The position numbers and the translations under genes are program-made. Positions 10,524 through 22,560 of a stretch of DNA of 64,000 nt are shown piece by piece. Source of the DNA: Imbricaverruca yamaguchii (lineage: Eukaryota > Arthropoda > Thecostraca > Neoverrucidae); assembly GCA_034440575.1 (NCBI GenBank), contig JAOTOL010001638.1, positions 1,889,001 through 1,953,000 on the forward strand, written 5' to 3'. How positions within the stretch are numbered: the stretch's first letter is position 1; the number at the start of each line of letters is the position of its first letter. A model generated the notes under the pieces. It saw only the letters and a program-made list of their open reading frames with translations. It was not told where the DNA came from and did not search any database.

Positions 10524-10738
10524 AACCAGCTGCCAGAAAACATAGTCAGTAGCAGCACATTGAACATCTTTAAAAACAGCATAGACAATCATTATAAGAA
10601 TAGAGGGCTTGCTTTTCAGTATTACAGGGAGGGCTGATTGGCAGATTTGGTGGGCAACTGGTTCAGTGTACAGAGTGCAACCAAGAAGGGCCCTTGTGGC
10701 TCAGAGTTGCACTAATCTTTTATGTCTTTATGTCTTTA
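10524..10738 (+). other. CR1 ORF2 remnant C-terminus and 3' UTR
   Basis: Immediately after the nonsense codon the frame continues as NQLPENIVSSSTLNIFKNSI, the conserved CR1 tail, up to a natural stop near 10636. A short UTR then leads into the octamer pair TATGTCTT TATGTCTT (10721-10736), the expected CR1 terminus. Confidence 0.8.
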
Positions 10739-10944
10739 CAACCAATCAGAGGATGGAACACTGGGCAGGTACTACAGTTTGGCTGGAACTCTGACTTGCT
10801 GGGACTTAACATAACACTGCCCTTGCAGTGTGGTTTTAGCCTGTGTTTTTAAAATGATGAGCATTGATGGTGCATTCAAAGCTGCAAAATACCTCATTGA
10901 ACGTTTTTAATCAATATTCCTGCTTGTTTGTTTGCATGTTTAAT

Positions 10945-11009
10945 GGTTTGTTTGTTTATTGGGCTTAGGGGTGCATCAACTGCAGTGGTCATGCAGCACC
11001 CATAACATA
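10945..11009 (-). mobile_element. Mini-SINE insertion, 65 bp, with 12-bp target duplication
   Basis: Perfect direct repeats TGCATGTTTAAT at 10933-10944 and 11010-11021 flank the insert. On the minus strand it reads ATGGGTGCTGCATGACC ... CCCCTAAGCCCAATAAACAAAC, the family body with an AAAC-type tail. Confidence 0.82.
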
Positions 11010-11560
11010 TGCATGTTTAATAGATATTCAGCATTTTTTATGGTGGCCCGAGTTGGGGGGACAATAATTTTACACTTCCCAACTCCGGCCAGGTGGCCTG
11101 AGTCAGGGACAAGGCATGTTTTCCCATTAAAATATCATCCTCACTCATTGGAAGGATATGGCTGCCCCCAGTACCCACTACCCCAACCTGAAAAATAATC
11201 AACGAACATCAGAAAAATGCAAATTTTTCATTTCCACTCTTCAAACTAGCATTTAATAAACAGGAAACATATTTAGAAATTAACCAAGTGGCACAAGTTG
11301 GGCTTCAGAATATAGCAAATCGGCCTGAGTTGGGCATGCGTCTGGATATTGGCCCAAGATTGGGAAGGGTGGTTTTGGGAAGTGCATTGCCCTGCTATTC
11401 CTTGATTTCCTTCAAATTGATCGACTATTCACTCAGTTTTTTTTAAGGGAAGAAAATAGTTCATACAACCTAAGGATAGTTCATTTATGTTTTTAGTCTG
11501 AAAACTTCTCTTTCCACGATCAGTTCGAGTCACAGCACATCACTTCTGAAGACTGAAATT

Positions 11561-11600
11561 GGCCGGAGTTTGGCGTTTTACCCTACCTACCTACCTACCT
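11561..11600. repeat. Right arm of the distant inverted repeat
   Basis: 11561-11587 is the reverse complement of 6464-6490 with 25 of 27 matches. A CCTA microsatellite follows, mirroring the GTAG tract at the left arm. Confidence 0.6.
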
Positions 11601-12547
11601 CCCACATCTATCTCACATTGCAATTGATACTCTCCGTTGGTCGCTGAAATAATCAAACAAATGCCAGCCCAGCCCACCAGTGTGAGATTCGTGGATAATG
11701 GCATACAGGGTAGAAGTCACTTCTCTAACGCATACCTGGTGTTCGTGGTGTCTATACAATATACCCTCTCCAGCACTCAACATGCACAAACCTCACAAAT
11801 ACCGCCTCTTTAAAATGACCGATCTTGGAGCACCATCGTTATGAAAATGGTGTAGTCAGATTCCATCTACAATTGCTGCCACATTTTTTAAAACGTCATG
11901 ATGTTAAAGGATAAAGGGAAGATTAACAAATTAAGAATTGGAGAGAAACACTAGCTCTAACTACAGCGACAAACGTCACTGTAGTTCCTATGATTCAAGC
12001 CAAATGGGCAAACGGATTTGAGGGCCCCAACTATCCCCATTTTATAGTCATCAGATTTCGACCATCCTCTTTCAAAGAAATCATTTTTAGTAAAGTAATC
12101 AGTGCCATCTCCATTTTTCTTTCTGTGGAGGGGGCACAACCGTCTATCATCGCTTCTATGCAATTAGATTCCAACCATTCCATCCCCTTGTCGAAGTTCC
12201 ATTTTAATCAATATAATTAACAATTTCATTTCCATCTGGATACTCGGCTGTCCGGGGCATTCCCGTGGAGCCCAGAAAGTGTATTTTTCCGCCGAAAGTG
12301 CCCTTTCCGAGAAATGTGTCCTCTCCTCAATGATGCTGCTTGCCTCGTACTTACAAGGTAAGTAAAAATAAACGATATTTTTATTTAATTAATGTCAAGA
12401 AAAGCCTTAGAACGAACAATCACAGATCCACGAATATCCAACGGTTTTTCATTTTAAATTAGTTTTTTGTCACTCCACCTCGCGAGTCCCGTGCTTAGAA
12501 CAATAGGAATGTTAAATATTCTTCTTATTTACGTTTCGGCCGCTCCG

Positions 12548-12618
12548 GCGGCGTGATTTTTTCCCAATACACGGAAGCTACATGGCGAATTTTTTGGTTG
12601 GTGGGCCTGCGGCGTGAC
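12548..12618. repeat. Dispersed repeat fragment shared with 26775-26865
   Basis: Contains GTGATTTTTTCCCAATAC and GGGCCTGCGGCGTGAC. Both are present in the same order on the minus strand at about 26790-26860, so this is an interspersed repeat family of unknown type. Confidence 0.55.
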
Positions 12619-12638
12619 TGTTGCTAGAATTAGACTGG

Positions 12639-12750
12639 CTGTTGCTAGAATTTCTACTTTGAAGTTTGTGTTAGTGTCGCTGTGTTCCATATTATAACAT
12701 GGAACACAGCGACACTAACACAAACTTCAAAGTAGAAATTCTAGCAACAG
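12639..12750. repeat. Perfect 52-bp inverted repeat with 8-nt spacer
   Basis: Arms at 12639-12690 and 12699-12750 are exact reverse complements, with the spacer ATTATAAC. The right arm is the start of the Penelope-like coding remnant, so the left arm is an inverted copy of the same element fragment. Confidence 0.95.
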
Positions 12751-12848
12751 CCAGGGACAACGCTGATCTGAAGGTCCTCGAATCTCTACACATACGTAAT
12801 CTACGGCCGCAACTAAACACGCAAACGACGTCTTGGTCTATCACATAA
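12699..12848 (+). pseudogene. Penelope-like GIY-YIG endonuclease, C-terminal fragment
   Basis: Fifty open codons from an in-frame ATG to TAA. They include FKVEILATARDNADLKVLES and LHIRNLRPQLN, which match the C-terminal end of the GIY-YIG endonuclease domain of Penelope-like retroelements: a conserved Glu within an ESLxIR context, then a short tail with the RPxLN motif. The copy at 53935-54485 has the same peptide with few changes. The reverse transcriptase and the catalytic part of the nuclease are absent, so this is a dead fragment. Confidence 0.65.
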
Positions 12849-13104
12849 AATTACATAAACATAAATTATATTGTATATATTACGCGTTGCATTCGATATA
12901 TGTCTATATATGTGCGTGCATACATGTGTCGATATGTATATGGACCATCGTCCCGGGCTTCCTCAGTGGATTCTATCTTGACCTAGTTGATTTCTGGTTT
13001 GGAGTTTCTTGAAGTGTCTGCAGCAATGAGGATGCTTTTCTGTGATTCACGTGTATTTTTGCACGCTTTTTCCACCGCTTTTTTCAATTGTTAACCTTGC
13101 CATT

Positions 13105-13146
13105 TTTGATACAATTGCCCCTGGCCGAAACGTTGAGTAATATAGC
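13105..13146 (+). ncRNA. Decayed hammerhead ribozyme of Penelope-like copy A
   Basis: The 3' half is kept (CTGGCCGAAACGTTGAGTAA), but the 5' core CTGANGA and one side of stem II are mutated (ACAATTGCC). It is presumably inactive. Compare the copy at 54031-54077. Confidence 0.5.
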
Positions 13147-13264
13147 ACAGTCCCTAACGCTACTTTTGATGTAAACTCAGCACCTCCCGGTATATTGAGG
13201 GTCGTACATTTCGTGACGCAATGCCTAAAACCCAGGAGCACCTAAGAGCCATTCTTCGTTGTAT

Positions 13265-13816
<552 letters not shown>

Positions 13817-14033
13817 TATATATGTGTGTGTGTGTATGTGTGTATGTGTGCGTCATTCAATCATCATCTGTGGGATTAATTCCCTCACCAACTGAAAAGA
13901 ATGCATTTATGAAGGATATGAGTGGTCGTGTCACCTTGATCGGGTTAGCAAACATTAAAAATACTGCATTGAAACTTGTTTTTTATATAAAAACCCAGTA
14001 GTGCCCTAAAATCCATTACTTAACACGCGCCCT

Positions 14034-15357
14034 GGATGGCCTCGGGAAATTACGCGCACTGGAGGGGAGGCGGATTCCGCCCCCCCCCCTACGATCTCGG
14101 TTCCTACTGGGGCTAGAGTAACTAAATTCGCAGGGTGGATGGGCACGGTAGTGAAATTTATTGTGTGTAAATTTCATGACCTTACGTCAATATCTTCAAG
14201 GTTAAATAAGGCAAAATATCAAAATTTTCTGGTCTTGCGTGGATTGGCTTGTCATTGTTATGAATCGCTGTGATTGTGTTTAAATGCTCCAAAATTGGCA
14301 TTAATGATGTTTTGAACATTACTAATGATACAATACAAATGTCAGATCAGCCATGTGACCTCAGGTCACCTATATAGGAGCACTTTAGCAGGTCATTACC
14401 TGCTCCAGTTACCGGAACCGGGCTGCCCACCCGACTGCTCCGTTGGGCGGTTCGGCGCAATCTGCTTCGCATGAAAGGATCGAAATACATGAATAAAGTA
14501 TGGAAACGCTTAGGCACACAATGACACACAGTAGATTTCGGGATGTGTAGGGAGTAACATGAAAAGTGACATCAATCGCATGACAGTCATTTGAATTTTT
14601 GAGAACATTCCAGTTAACCAAGTTTGGTTCTATTAGCCTGTCATGAACTTGACCTGACTTGACTCTGGCGACCTGACATGACTTTTGAACTATGTAACAT
14701 AACAAAATACGTCAAACAAATCGCTAGTGTTGTCAAAAATAGTTCCCTTTTGCCAATATACGGGAAGCGCATCAGCACCGATTTTTGTGGTCTGGCGCTG
14801 CGAATTGTTTTTAATTTAACGGCCCCTAACTTGAACAGTTTTCGGTCGATTTTCATTTTTTTAACTTCAAACAATGCACCGGTCATTTCCGAGTAGGTAC
14901 GCAAAATGGCGTGTATCGACCGGGACAAGATAGAGTTATGTACGAAAAATCGGAGGGGTAGGCGAATTTCACTATCCCCCCTCCAGGGCGTCTGTTAGCC
15001 TGTCATAAACTTGACCTGACTTGACCTCGGTGACCTGACATGACTTTGAAACAATATAGCATAACAATGTACAGCAAAAAAGTCGCTAGTTTTGCCAAGA
15101 ACAATTCCTTTTTGCCGATATACGGGAAGCGCTTCAGCGACGATATTTGTAGTCCGGTGCTGATAAATTGGTTTGAGTTTAGTGACCCCTAACTCGAAAT
15201 ATTCTCGGTCGATTTTCATTTTTCTTGCTTTAAACAACGCGGCGCTCATTTGTAAGCAGGTACACAAACAATGGCGTATATCGGACAGTAAAACCTGGAG
15301 TTATTTACGAAAAACCGGAGGGGTGGGCGAATTTCGCCCCCCCCTCCAGGGCGCGTG
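14034..15357 (-). mobile_element. TTAA-flanked short DNA element, copy 2 (inverted)
   Basis: Flanked by TTAA at 14030-14033 and 15358-15361. It is the reverse complement of the element at 2892-4187, including both terminal motifs (CACGCGCCCTGGA...; CCTCCAGGGCGCGTG) and the two tandem ~355-bp subunits (about 14640-15000 and 15000-15357). It has no coding capacity. Two full copies with identical architecture and intact flanking TTAA support the element boundaries. Confidence 0.75.
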
Positions 15358-15394
15358 TTAATCTGGGCTCACAATCTCACCAAAAAAAACATTC

Positions 15395-16090
15395 CCGTGC
15401 AACCGCCAAGGCGCAGCGGCGTGCTTAGAAACGGACAAAGGAGGCGGAACACCCAATGGGGGGGGCTTGGATCAGTTTTCACTGGGGAGATCCGAATAAA
15501 TGTGGAACAGTCGGACTGGGGAGGAGAATGTGATCATGGACCGGGGTCACGCTCCCTCCCTCAGCTAACTTGCAAATAACAAAGCACATTGAAACCCATG
15601 TCTGTGGGCGTTATCCTCCGTACTTAGCTTTATAGAAATATAATGGCATCGTTTAGAAATTAGGGCCATAATTTTTGCAGATATGGACATTTTGTGTGCA
15701 AAAGCTGCCGCTCCTGTTCCGACCGCGCTACCGCCCCCGCTACGACCGATCCTATTCCTGCTGCCGCTGCGGCCGGGACAGCTCCCGCTGTGGCAGTTCC
15801 TGCTGCCAATGCCGCTGCGGCCGGGGAAAAGCAGCGTGTTTGAAAACGGACAAAGGAGCCGGAACAGCCAACGCGGCGGGATTCCTCGGATACGTTTTCA
15901 CTGAGGGAAGGGGTCGAAATAAATGTGGAACCGTTCGGCTGACAGTGGCGTGGGAGGGAAATATCGCCATGACTCGAGGAGTCACGCTCCCTCCCTCAGC
16001 TACCTTACAAATAAAGCAGGCAAATCGAGACCCATGCCTGAGGACATTGCCCTCCCCACATAAGTTTCATCGACATAAAATGACGTAAAA
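15395..16090 (+). repeat. Duplicated 5' module of the PIF/Harbinger element
   Basis: Two diverged tandem copies of a ~450-bp module (about 15395-15834 and 15835-16160). Each has AACGGACAAAGGAG, a GTTTTCACTG segment, GTCACGCTCCCTCCCTCAGCTA, an ACCCATG...GTTATCC/TGCCCTCC block and the (C)ATAATTTT-GCAGATATGGAC start of the coding module. No separate gene is supported. Confidence 0.6.
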
Positions 16091-18408
16091 ATGGCAAATG
16101 CAAGAAATGTCATAATTTTGGCAGATATGGACGCCCAGTGCGCGAACGATGCCGCTCAAGTTACTCCCGCTACCGGCCCCGCTCCGGTCGGCCCTACTCC
16201 CGCTGCGCCCGGGACCGCTCCTACTGCCGCTGCGGCCGCTGCGGCCGGGACCGCTCCTGCTGCCGCTGAGGCCGGGATCGCTTCGGCTGCCGCTGAGGCC
16301 GGGACCGCTCCCGCTGCCGCTGAGGCTGGGACCGCTCCTGCTGCCGCTTAGGCCGGGACCGCTCCCGCTCCTGCTGCCGCTGAGGCCGGGACCGCTCCGG
16401 CTGCCGCTGAGGCCGGGACCGCTCCCGCTGCCGCTGAGGCCGGGACCGCTCCCGCTCCTGCTGCCGCTGAGGCTGGGACCGCTCCTGCTGCCGCTTAGGC
16501 CGGGACCGCTCCCGCTCCGGCTGCCGCTGCGCCCGGGACCGCTCCTACTGCCGCTGCGGCCGCTGCGGCCGGGACCGCTCCTGCTGCCGCTGAGGCCGGG
16601 ACCGCTCCTGCTGCCGCTGAGGCCGGGACCGCTCCGGCTGCCGCTGAGGCCGGGACCGCTCCCGGTGCCGCTGAGGCCGGGACCGCTCCGGCTGCCGCTA
16701 AGGCCGGGACCGCTCCGGCTGCCGCTGAGGCCGGGACCGCTCCCGCTGCCGCTGAGGCCGGGACCGCTCTCGCTCCCGCTGCCGCTGAGGCCGGGACCGC
16801 TCCGGCTGCCGCTGAGGCTGGGACCGCTCCGGCTGCCGCTGAGGCCGGGACCGCTTCGGCTGCCGCTGAGGCCGGGACCGCTCCGGCTGTCGCTGCAGCC
16901 GTGATCGCACGCGCTGCCAGAGTCCGGCAGGGATACCGCGGCGTGAGACGGTTCGTAGCTCGGCGAGGGCACGCCAACGAGCAGATGCGCCTTCTCCAGC
17001 TGGCCGAAGCTCGTCGACGACTGCTTCGTAGGGTGCAGAACCGCCAGCAGCGCATGTGGGTCCGGCCAGTCCTATCCAAGAGGGGAGGAAGGCGAATTCG
17101 CAAGGTTGGTCGCGGAGCTCAGACATAACGAAGCAGACCACAAACGGTACTTCCGGATGTCACCTGCCAAGTTTGACCAGCTCCGTGAGCTCATCAGAGG
17201 CGACATCGAGAAAACAACCATCATCATGAGAGTTGCAATTTCACCCGAAGAACGACTGGCAGTAACATTGAGGTAAGTTCTATAATTGTTATCCATAATA
17301 TTCTCATTTCAGGCCGTTGTGTAATATGGCCAGCTTTTCTAGATCCCCTACCGAGGATCCCATACCGAACATGGTTGAAACACAGGATTCCCGCACCAAC
17401 CCTCGGGGTGGGGTGGGATCCCCTTTCTGACTATGCTGAACACTAAACTCTGTACACTTTGTAGATATCTGGCAGGAGGCGGCACAATCAAGACGGTGGC
17501 AGAATCCTACCGGATCGCCACGTGCACCCTGTCCCAGCTGGTGTACGAGGTGTGTGACGCGATCTACAACCGCCTGGCGCGACTCGTGCTTCGACCACCC
17601 ACCAGCGACGACTGGAAGACCGCAGCCGAAGACTTCCACACCAGATGGCAGCTGCTGTTGTTTTCCATCAATCGGGGCGATTGATGGAAAACACGTTGCC
17701 CTGGAGAAGCCCGCCAATGCTGGCTCGGTGTACTAGAACTATAAGGGCTTCTTCAGTCTAGTCATGCTGGCAGTTGCGGACGCTTCCTACCAGTTTATCT
17801 ACGTGAGATTTGGCAACCACGGCAGCGAGAGCGACGGCGGAATATTCGCCAATTCTGACCTGGCGACACTGCTTCGCCGCCAGATGGAGGCGGGTGACGT
17901 TCTGCCGCCGCCATGGGCGCTCCCGGGCAGCGACGTGGTGCTGCCACATTATCTGGTTGGGGACGAGGCGTTCCCCCTCCAGCGCCACATGATGCGGCCG
18001 TATCCGCGAGCGTCGCTAGTGGGCCCTGGGGCGGACGGCCGGCGGATCTTTAATTACAGCCTCAGCCGGGCGCGCAGGTGCGTCGAAAACGCTTTCGGCC
18101 TCATGGCGCAACGGTGGCGCATCTATCGGGGGCCCATCGGCAGCTCCCCGCAGAACGCCATCCGCCTGGTGAAGGCAACGTGCGTGCTGCACAACTTTCT
18201 GCAGGAGACCGTCACCGAGGCAGGCAATGAGGACGGCACTGTAGCAGCCGGTGTCGCCGCAGAACCTGCCACTGCTCTGCGTGATATCATGCAGGCAGGT
18301 GGCAACGCGCACAGCCGCGAAGCAGCACGCATCCGCCAACGACTCACAGAATACGTGACCGGCGTCAGAAGCGTTTCGTGGCAGCGCGAAGCGGCTGGCG
18401 TCAGCTAA
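16091..18408 (+). pseudogene. PIF/Harbinger transposase (HARBI1-like), broken
   Basis: An ATG at 16091 opens an N-terminus that runs into a 27-bp minisatellite encoding Ala-rich repeats, with two GAG-to-TAG stops near 16349 and 16494. A basic helical segment (NEQMRLLQLAEARRRLLRR) and WVRP precede a frameshift near 17081. The frame then carries EFARLVAELRHNEADHKRYF and ISPEERLAVTLR, and a 192-bp intron follows (17273-17464, GTAAGT...TTGTAG). After a second frameshift near 17665 come GAIDGKHVA (first Asp, 17683), a TAG at 17734-17736, SESDGGIF (second Asp, 17833) and CVENAFG (Glu, 18085). The DDE triad is thus present in sequence but the gene is dead. It is nuclear DNA transposase machinery; the second PIF gene may lie at 18780-19341. 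Confidence 0.85.
16200..16895. repeat. 27-bp minisatellite inside the transposase N-terminus
   Basis: About 25 imperfect units, with the core GCCGCTGAGGCCGGGACCGC. The unit is a multiple of three, so all frames stay open. This explains the long overlapping ORFs rich in Leu-Arg-Pro (+) or Gly-Ser (-) that are not genes. Confidence 0.9.
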
Positions 18409-18779
18409 ACGCCACTGCCTTGTCTCACGAAACCTGTACGGGAGGGGGTTACCTGTACGAAATCTAAATACGCTATGTACCTCGGCAATTAGTATTTGCT
18501 AATTTGTATGTGGGGCTGTCAATGCAACGAGCACGCCACACACGTCACCGCCCGAGACAGGAAGATCTGCAAACGGACAAGAATATGGCTGAAGAGATGC
18601 TTAGTTAGATGGGTGAGGCATGCCCGATTAAATACATAATAAAATAGCTGTTTAGGTTTTGCAAATGTAGTGCTTGATTGTCATGCCAGTCTAACTGTTG
18701 CGTACACATGGCTGAACTTTCACTTCACTTGGAATATATATTTTGAGAAGCCACGCTCGGCACAACTGGGTGGACTAAA
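18409..18779. other. PIF/Harbinger inter-gene spacer
   Basis: Lies between the transposase stop and the convergent minus-strand frame. No gene or clear terminal repeat is seen. Confidence 0.4.
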
Positions 18780-19210
18780 CTAGTGGGAAGAATACTTAGG
18801 GGAGTACAGCACCGCCGACAGCTCTAGTTTAAGTTGCTGACGTCTCACAGGCGACAGCTGTCGGAGCTGGCCCTCCACCGAGGCGGTGCAGTCGTCGAAC
18901 GTTGATGTCGCACTGGACACGTTGTTGGCTGCTGAGATCAGTGCGTTTGTTGTCGGGTCGTCAGTTGTCTCCGAGGTCTTTGTCGGCTTGCGATGTTTGT
19001 CTTCCAGTCCGTTGGATGCCAGGTCTATTGGTCGGTGTAGTGTCTCCATCTGACTGTTGGTAGTGTAGCTGCAATTGCTGTTCTGTGTCGGGGTGTTGTG
19101 TTGGCTGTGTACGTCTGTCTGTCAGATCTGCTTCGCTGTAACCCGATACCTCGATGACATCGGACTCTGTGAAGGTCACGTCGTCCGTTGGTAGCAGGAA
19201 GGATGCATGC
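18780..19210 (-). pseudogene. Possible MADF/BESS-like accessory protein of the Harbinger element
   Basis: Convergent to the transposase. Two overlapping minus-strand frames form a Thr/Gln/Ser-rich stretch ending in a helical tail, VEGQLRQLSPVRRQQLKLEL. The pattern (L-x-x-L-x-P-x-R...K-x-x-L) resembles the BESS motif at the C-terminus of MADF-BESS proteins. PIF/Harbinger elements usually encode a second, Myb/SANT- or MADF-type protein beside the transposase. The frame changes between about 18961 and 19049, so it is either spliced or broken. The N-terminal DNA-binding domain was not recognised. Confidence 0.35.
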
Positions 19211-19341
19211 GGTGGAAGAACTTGAAGGTTTGACGTAGTCCTAACAATAAGGAAACATTGGTTGGTGATAGTGGCATAGCCAATGGTGGATGGGAGGCGA
19301 GGGGAGGGGGAAGCCTTCAATAAAAACAAATACATTTCCAT

Positions 19342-21420
19342 ACGTTTCGAGACTACATTGTCTTCATGTATACCCGATGAACAGCATTGATTCCACGACC
19401 GATTCCTAATATAGCGTTCATCATTCTACCATGTTTACCAATCTATCTCTCCAACAATTCGAGGCGTAAGCCCTTCGCCCTTCGCTTCAGCCCCAGCACT
19501 AAACAGTTCAGAAGGCGATGATCGGTGACACTTTTGCAGCCGCCGTCCCCCCACCCGATTTGAGTGCAGCAAACTGATGTCTCGCAGGCATGGCAATTCT
19601 GGGAGGCATTCATGTGCATGTGGTGACATGCAATGCAGAGAAACTACATTGCAGATGCTAAGCAGAATAACTGAGAACTGAACAGAAAGGTAAAATTAGA
19701 CTTCCTAAACCTTGTCTGAAGCATGAGTTATGACACATTTTCAGAAATCACCTCCAGAATTACGTACTTTCCACGGGTAGACGCTGCATCCAGGAAGGTG
19801 AGAAAGGGTGCGGATTTGGCAACAAACTCCACACCAGATCCACTTGGGACGTACTTCCTTTTGGCACGCATGCGGTAGCCGACCCGTATGTGTCAAGAGT
19901 CGAATTTACAGCGGCACTTTGCTCCCATATCTACTAGCCTTTGAGGCTTCCAGGTTATTCCTTCCTTCAGCTAAATATTCCAGACAGGAACTAAAAAATT
20001 ACATCGAACAGCTTATTATATTCATAAGAATTGTTTTCAATCAATTTTCTCAGGTTTTATACTTGAAAAAAATTGGTCTTCATGGTGAGAATTAGACGAT
20101 TTTAGACGGATCTCTTTAGCATAATTTTCCATCAACCATTTTATATTCCGAAACCTATATCCCAATAGATGGCAAGTAACAAGTCGGTCGGTGCGTGTGC
20201 GTCCTGCTCATGGGGTGTGTTATTAATATTTACTAGTTGTGCGGTGTGAGCATGTCGGGAGTATCGGTATGGATTGATAAACTTGGTTGACATCGATTAA
20301 GTGTACTTTTGTTGTTGTTTTGTCTGCCGTTGCTCAGGAATTTGGCTTACAACCGCATCCTTCGCTAATTTAACCATAGCGCCAATTTGCCCTCGGGCAT
20401 TCAATCGTCGGCTGCCATATGTAGTAGAGCTGAGTGTAGTCTCCACGTAAATCAAAAAGCGTATTGCAATTTACTGATGTTCGCAGGTTTAATTTTACTT
20501 ATTTCAGCATCGTCGACGTTAAAACCTATTTTGTTATTCAAACTGATGTAATAATTATATTTAGTGCTCGCTTTTAATGTATGTGGATCATTATGCCAGG
20601 TCTTCTCCCTCTATCTCGTCCCAGGTCTCTTTCCTGAGACCTGAGACCTGCGAGCAAAGTTCCGCTGTAAAACCGACTAAGGCAACGTGACCGCCCGAGG
20701 TAACCGCCCGAGGCCAAACAGCCCGGCCCTCCTGCCGGTGATAGGAGCGAAGGACGGGATACCATTCGAGTTCGGAAAGAATGGAATGGAATGAAGAATG
20801 GTGGAACAATAATGTTGTGGTTTCGATGATAATTAGATACATTTTAATGTATGTATGTATTTAATGCCTGTATTTGAAATGTTATGATTAACATTGTGCG
20901 CGCAGAATTATCGCAGTAGGGATCATTTTTTTGCAAAGGATAAAATACCAGAGACTTGCTAACCGACGGCTTAGAAGTGCTGGTGAAGCAGATATGAACG
21001 AAAAAGTATACCTTTATCGCATAAAATAGAATATTTCAATCCAGGACTGCAGCGAAGTTTGATTTTAGCACCACGAATTTTTTATCCTTTGGAAAAGAAA
21101 CATTATAGGTACTTACATCATCTGTGTCTACCTCACGCGGTGTACCCACGTGCAAAAGTAAAAGATCGCCGGTTCATGCTAGGGTTGCCTGAACAATTAC
21201 GCTGGCTTCTTCCAAGTCTCCTTCTCTCGCAATTCAGTCTCTTACAGCTTCAAGGGAACTCAGACCATACGCATTCGTTGCTAAACGAGACGAATTCAGA
21301 TTTCCGCCGACGCGACAAGACTGGTCCTACTTCAGCTGCCGCTGTCCGTACTCACGCTGCGGCGGTTACTGCTGACTGAAGCCCGCAGACTACTGCTTCG
21401 TGATATATACGCATATATAT
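19342..21420. other. Gene-free stretch
   Basis: No supported gene. The end (about 21320-21405) contains a short piece of the Harbinger 5' module (GCTGCCGCTGTCC...CTGACTGAAGCCCGCAGACTACTGCTTC), followed by a short TA run just before the inverted LTR. Confidence 0.45.
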
Positions 21421-21669
21421 TGTACTGTCTTGATGTACTAGCCAAACGCGAGGAAACTTCGGGGCCCCGAACAGGGGTCACTCGGGAGCGTCACGCTCCC
21501 ACCGCGCGCAGCGGAACCCACACAACCGCGCACCGCGGACTCACACGACCACGCGCCGCGGGACTCACGCGAAGAGTACCCGCCAATCCCACGGCCGCCG
21601 CTCTGGCGGTGTCACTCCAATATCTAACGTACTGTGTCCGCTGCCTAGATGTCGCCACACAACACTACA
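21421..21669 (-). mobile_element. Ty3/gypsy LTR in inverted orientation
   Basis: A 249-bp reverse-complement copy of the LTR at 25352-25600, running TGTACTGTCTTGATGTACTA ... ACACTACA on the plus strand. Both copies have the same length and TG...CA ends. The gypsy internal region starts directly after it, where a forward LTR would be expected. Confidence 0.85.
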
Positions 21670-21957
21670 TTCTCAGGCGGTAGGAGACGTCACGACCAAG
21701 CAGTGCCGTCAGCTGAGCCAGTGGAGGTGGCCTACGCGATGCGGAAGAATACATCGAGACCGGTAGGAAGAAAGTCAAAAGGCAAATTTTGGTATGCCTG
21801 TGGACGACAGGGCCATATTTCGACAGATGAAGTGTGTCCAGCGAAAGGACAAAAATGCAAGAAATGTGGGACCTTGGGACATTTTGCTGTGAAATGTAAA
21901 AAGCAGGTCAGAGCAGTAAGCGCTGTTGAATCGAACACTGCATATTCTTGCTATTGA
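21670..21957 (+). pseudogene. Ty3/gypsy Gag C-terminus with zinc knuckles
   Basis: A truncated frame directly after the inverted LTR. It carries two CCHC-type knuckles near GRQGHISTDEVCPAKGQKC and CKKCGTLGHFAVKC. The first Cys of the first knuckle is replaced by Trp (FWYAC), so that finger is defective. Matrix/capsid sequence and a primer-binding site are missing. The protease frame overlaps the end of this one in a different frame. Confidence 0.7.
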
Positions 21958-22557
21958 ACAGAATGATTCTGCCTTGCAAATGAGGATTAAGATGGGAGGC
22001 TATTGGGTGGATATGCTCGTGGACACCGGTGCAGCCGTGTCCATCATTCCACAACGGATTTATGAGAATGCCACGTATCACATTCCTCTGAAGTCCACTA
22101 CAGCCAGCCTGCAGGCGTACGGAGGCGGTCAGCTGATGGTGGCTGGAGTCATCTCGGTAACGGTGGAGACCGAGGACGGGCGAGGCTGCCAGGGCTGCCT
22201 GTACGTGGTGGACGGCGGCACGCCGTTCCTCGGCAGGGACCTGCAGAGAAGTCTGCGTATCTCCGTCAAGCACGGGTCAGCTGTGTGCGCCGTGAATCAG
22301 CCAGTGACCAGCGCAGAGGTCACGTCAGAGGGTGAGGGCGAGAATTCCCTGTCACCCATCAAGGGCTTCGTACACAGAGTCCAGCTTCGTGAAGACGCCG
22401 TTCCTGTGCAGCAGAAGCTGCGACCAGTGCCGTTTGCCCTTCGAGATGAGTTGAAACGCCATCTGCAGGAACTGGAGGACCAGCATATCATCGAGAGAGT
22501 CGACGGATCACCGTGGATTTCTCCCATCGTCGTCTCTAGGCGCGGATCGGGTCAGCT

Positions 22558-22560
<3 letters not shown>
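21926..22560 (+). pseudogene. Ty3/gypsy protease and start of reverse transcriptase
   Basis: The retropepsin-like domain has the active site LVDTGAAVSIIP (Asp-Thr-Gly) near residue 35 and a flap region, with FLGRDL near its end. A linker and the N-terminal RT segment follow (FALRDELKRHLQELEDQHII, DGSPWISPIVVSRR). The frame is broken at 22561 by a poly(A) insertion. The protease normally matures Gag and Pol of the element; here the polyprotein cannot be made. Confidence 0.78.

Larger units (their letters stand above)
6670..10738 (+). mobile_element. CR1-clade non-LTR retrotransposon, nearly full length
   Basis: Two consecutive ORFs in the CR1 arrangement: ORF1 with a coiled coil and an SGNH esterase-like domain, and ORF2 with an endonuclease and reverse transcriptase. 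A 3' UTR follows and ends in octamer repeats (TATGTCTT twice, 10721-10736). A short 3' octamer repeat instead of poly(A) is characteristic of CR1. ORF1 is intact and ORF2 has a single nonsense codon near its C-terminus. That is young compared with the other elements here. The 5' boundary is not defined. Confidence 0.88.
10739..12238. other. Gene-free stretch
   Basis: No gene is supported. It holds a mini-SINE at 10945-11009, several scattered copies of a G-G-C-C-x-G-A-G-T-T-G-G-G-like motif between 11045 and 11360, and the right arm of the inverted repeat at 11561-11600. Confidence 0.5.
12699..13225 (+). mobile_element. Penelope-like element 3' end, copy A
   Basis: Begins in the C-terminal coding end of a Penelope-like protein (12699-12848) and continues through a 3' region. 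The same sequence, in inverse orientation, lies at 53935-54485. The 3' part contains the CCCCTGGCCGAAACGTTGAG block typical of Penelope-like terminal repeats, which in intact copies belongs to a hammerhead ribozyme. The element is heavily 5'-truncated. Confidence 0.75.

Noticed and set aside
16067..17141. Long Gly-Ser-Arg or Leu-Arg-Pro frames of 150-300 codons
   Set aside because: They arise from the 27-bp minisatellite, whose unit is a multiple of three. The transposase frame explains the region.
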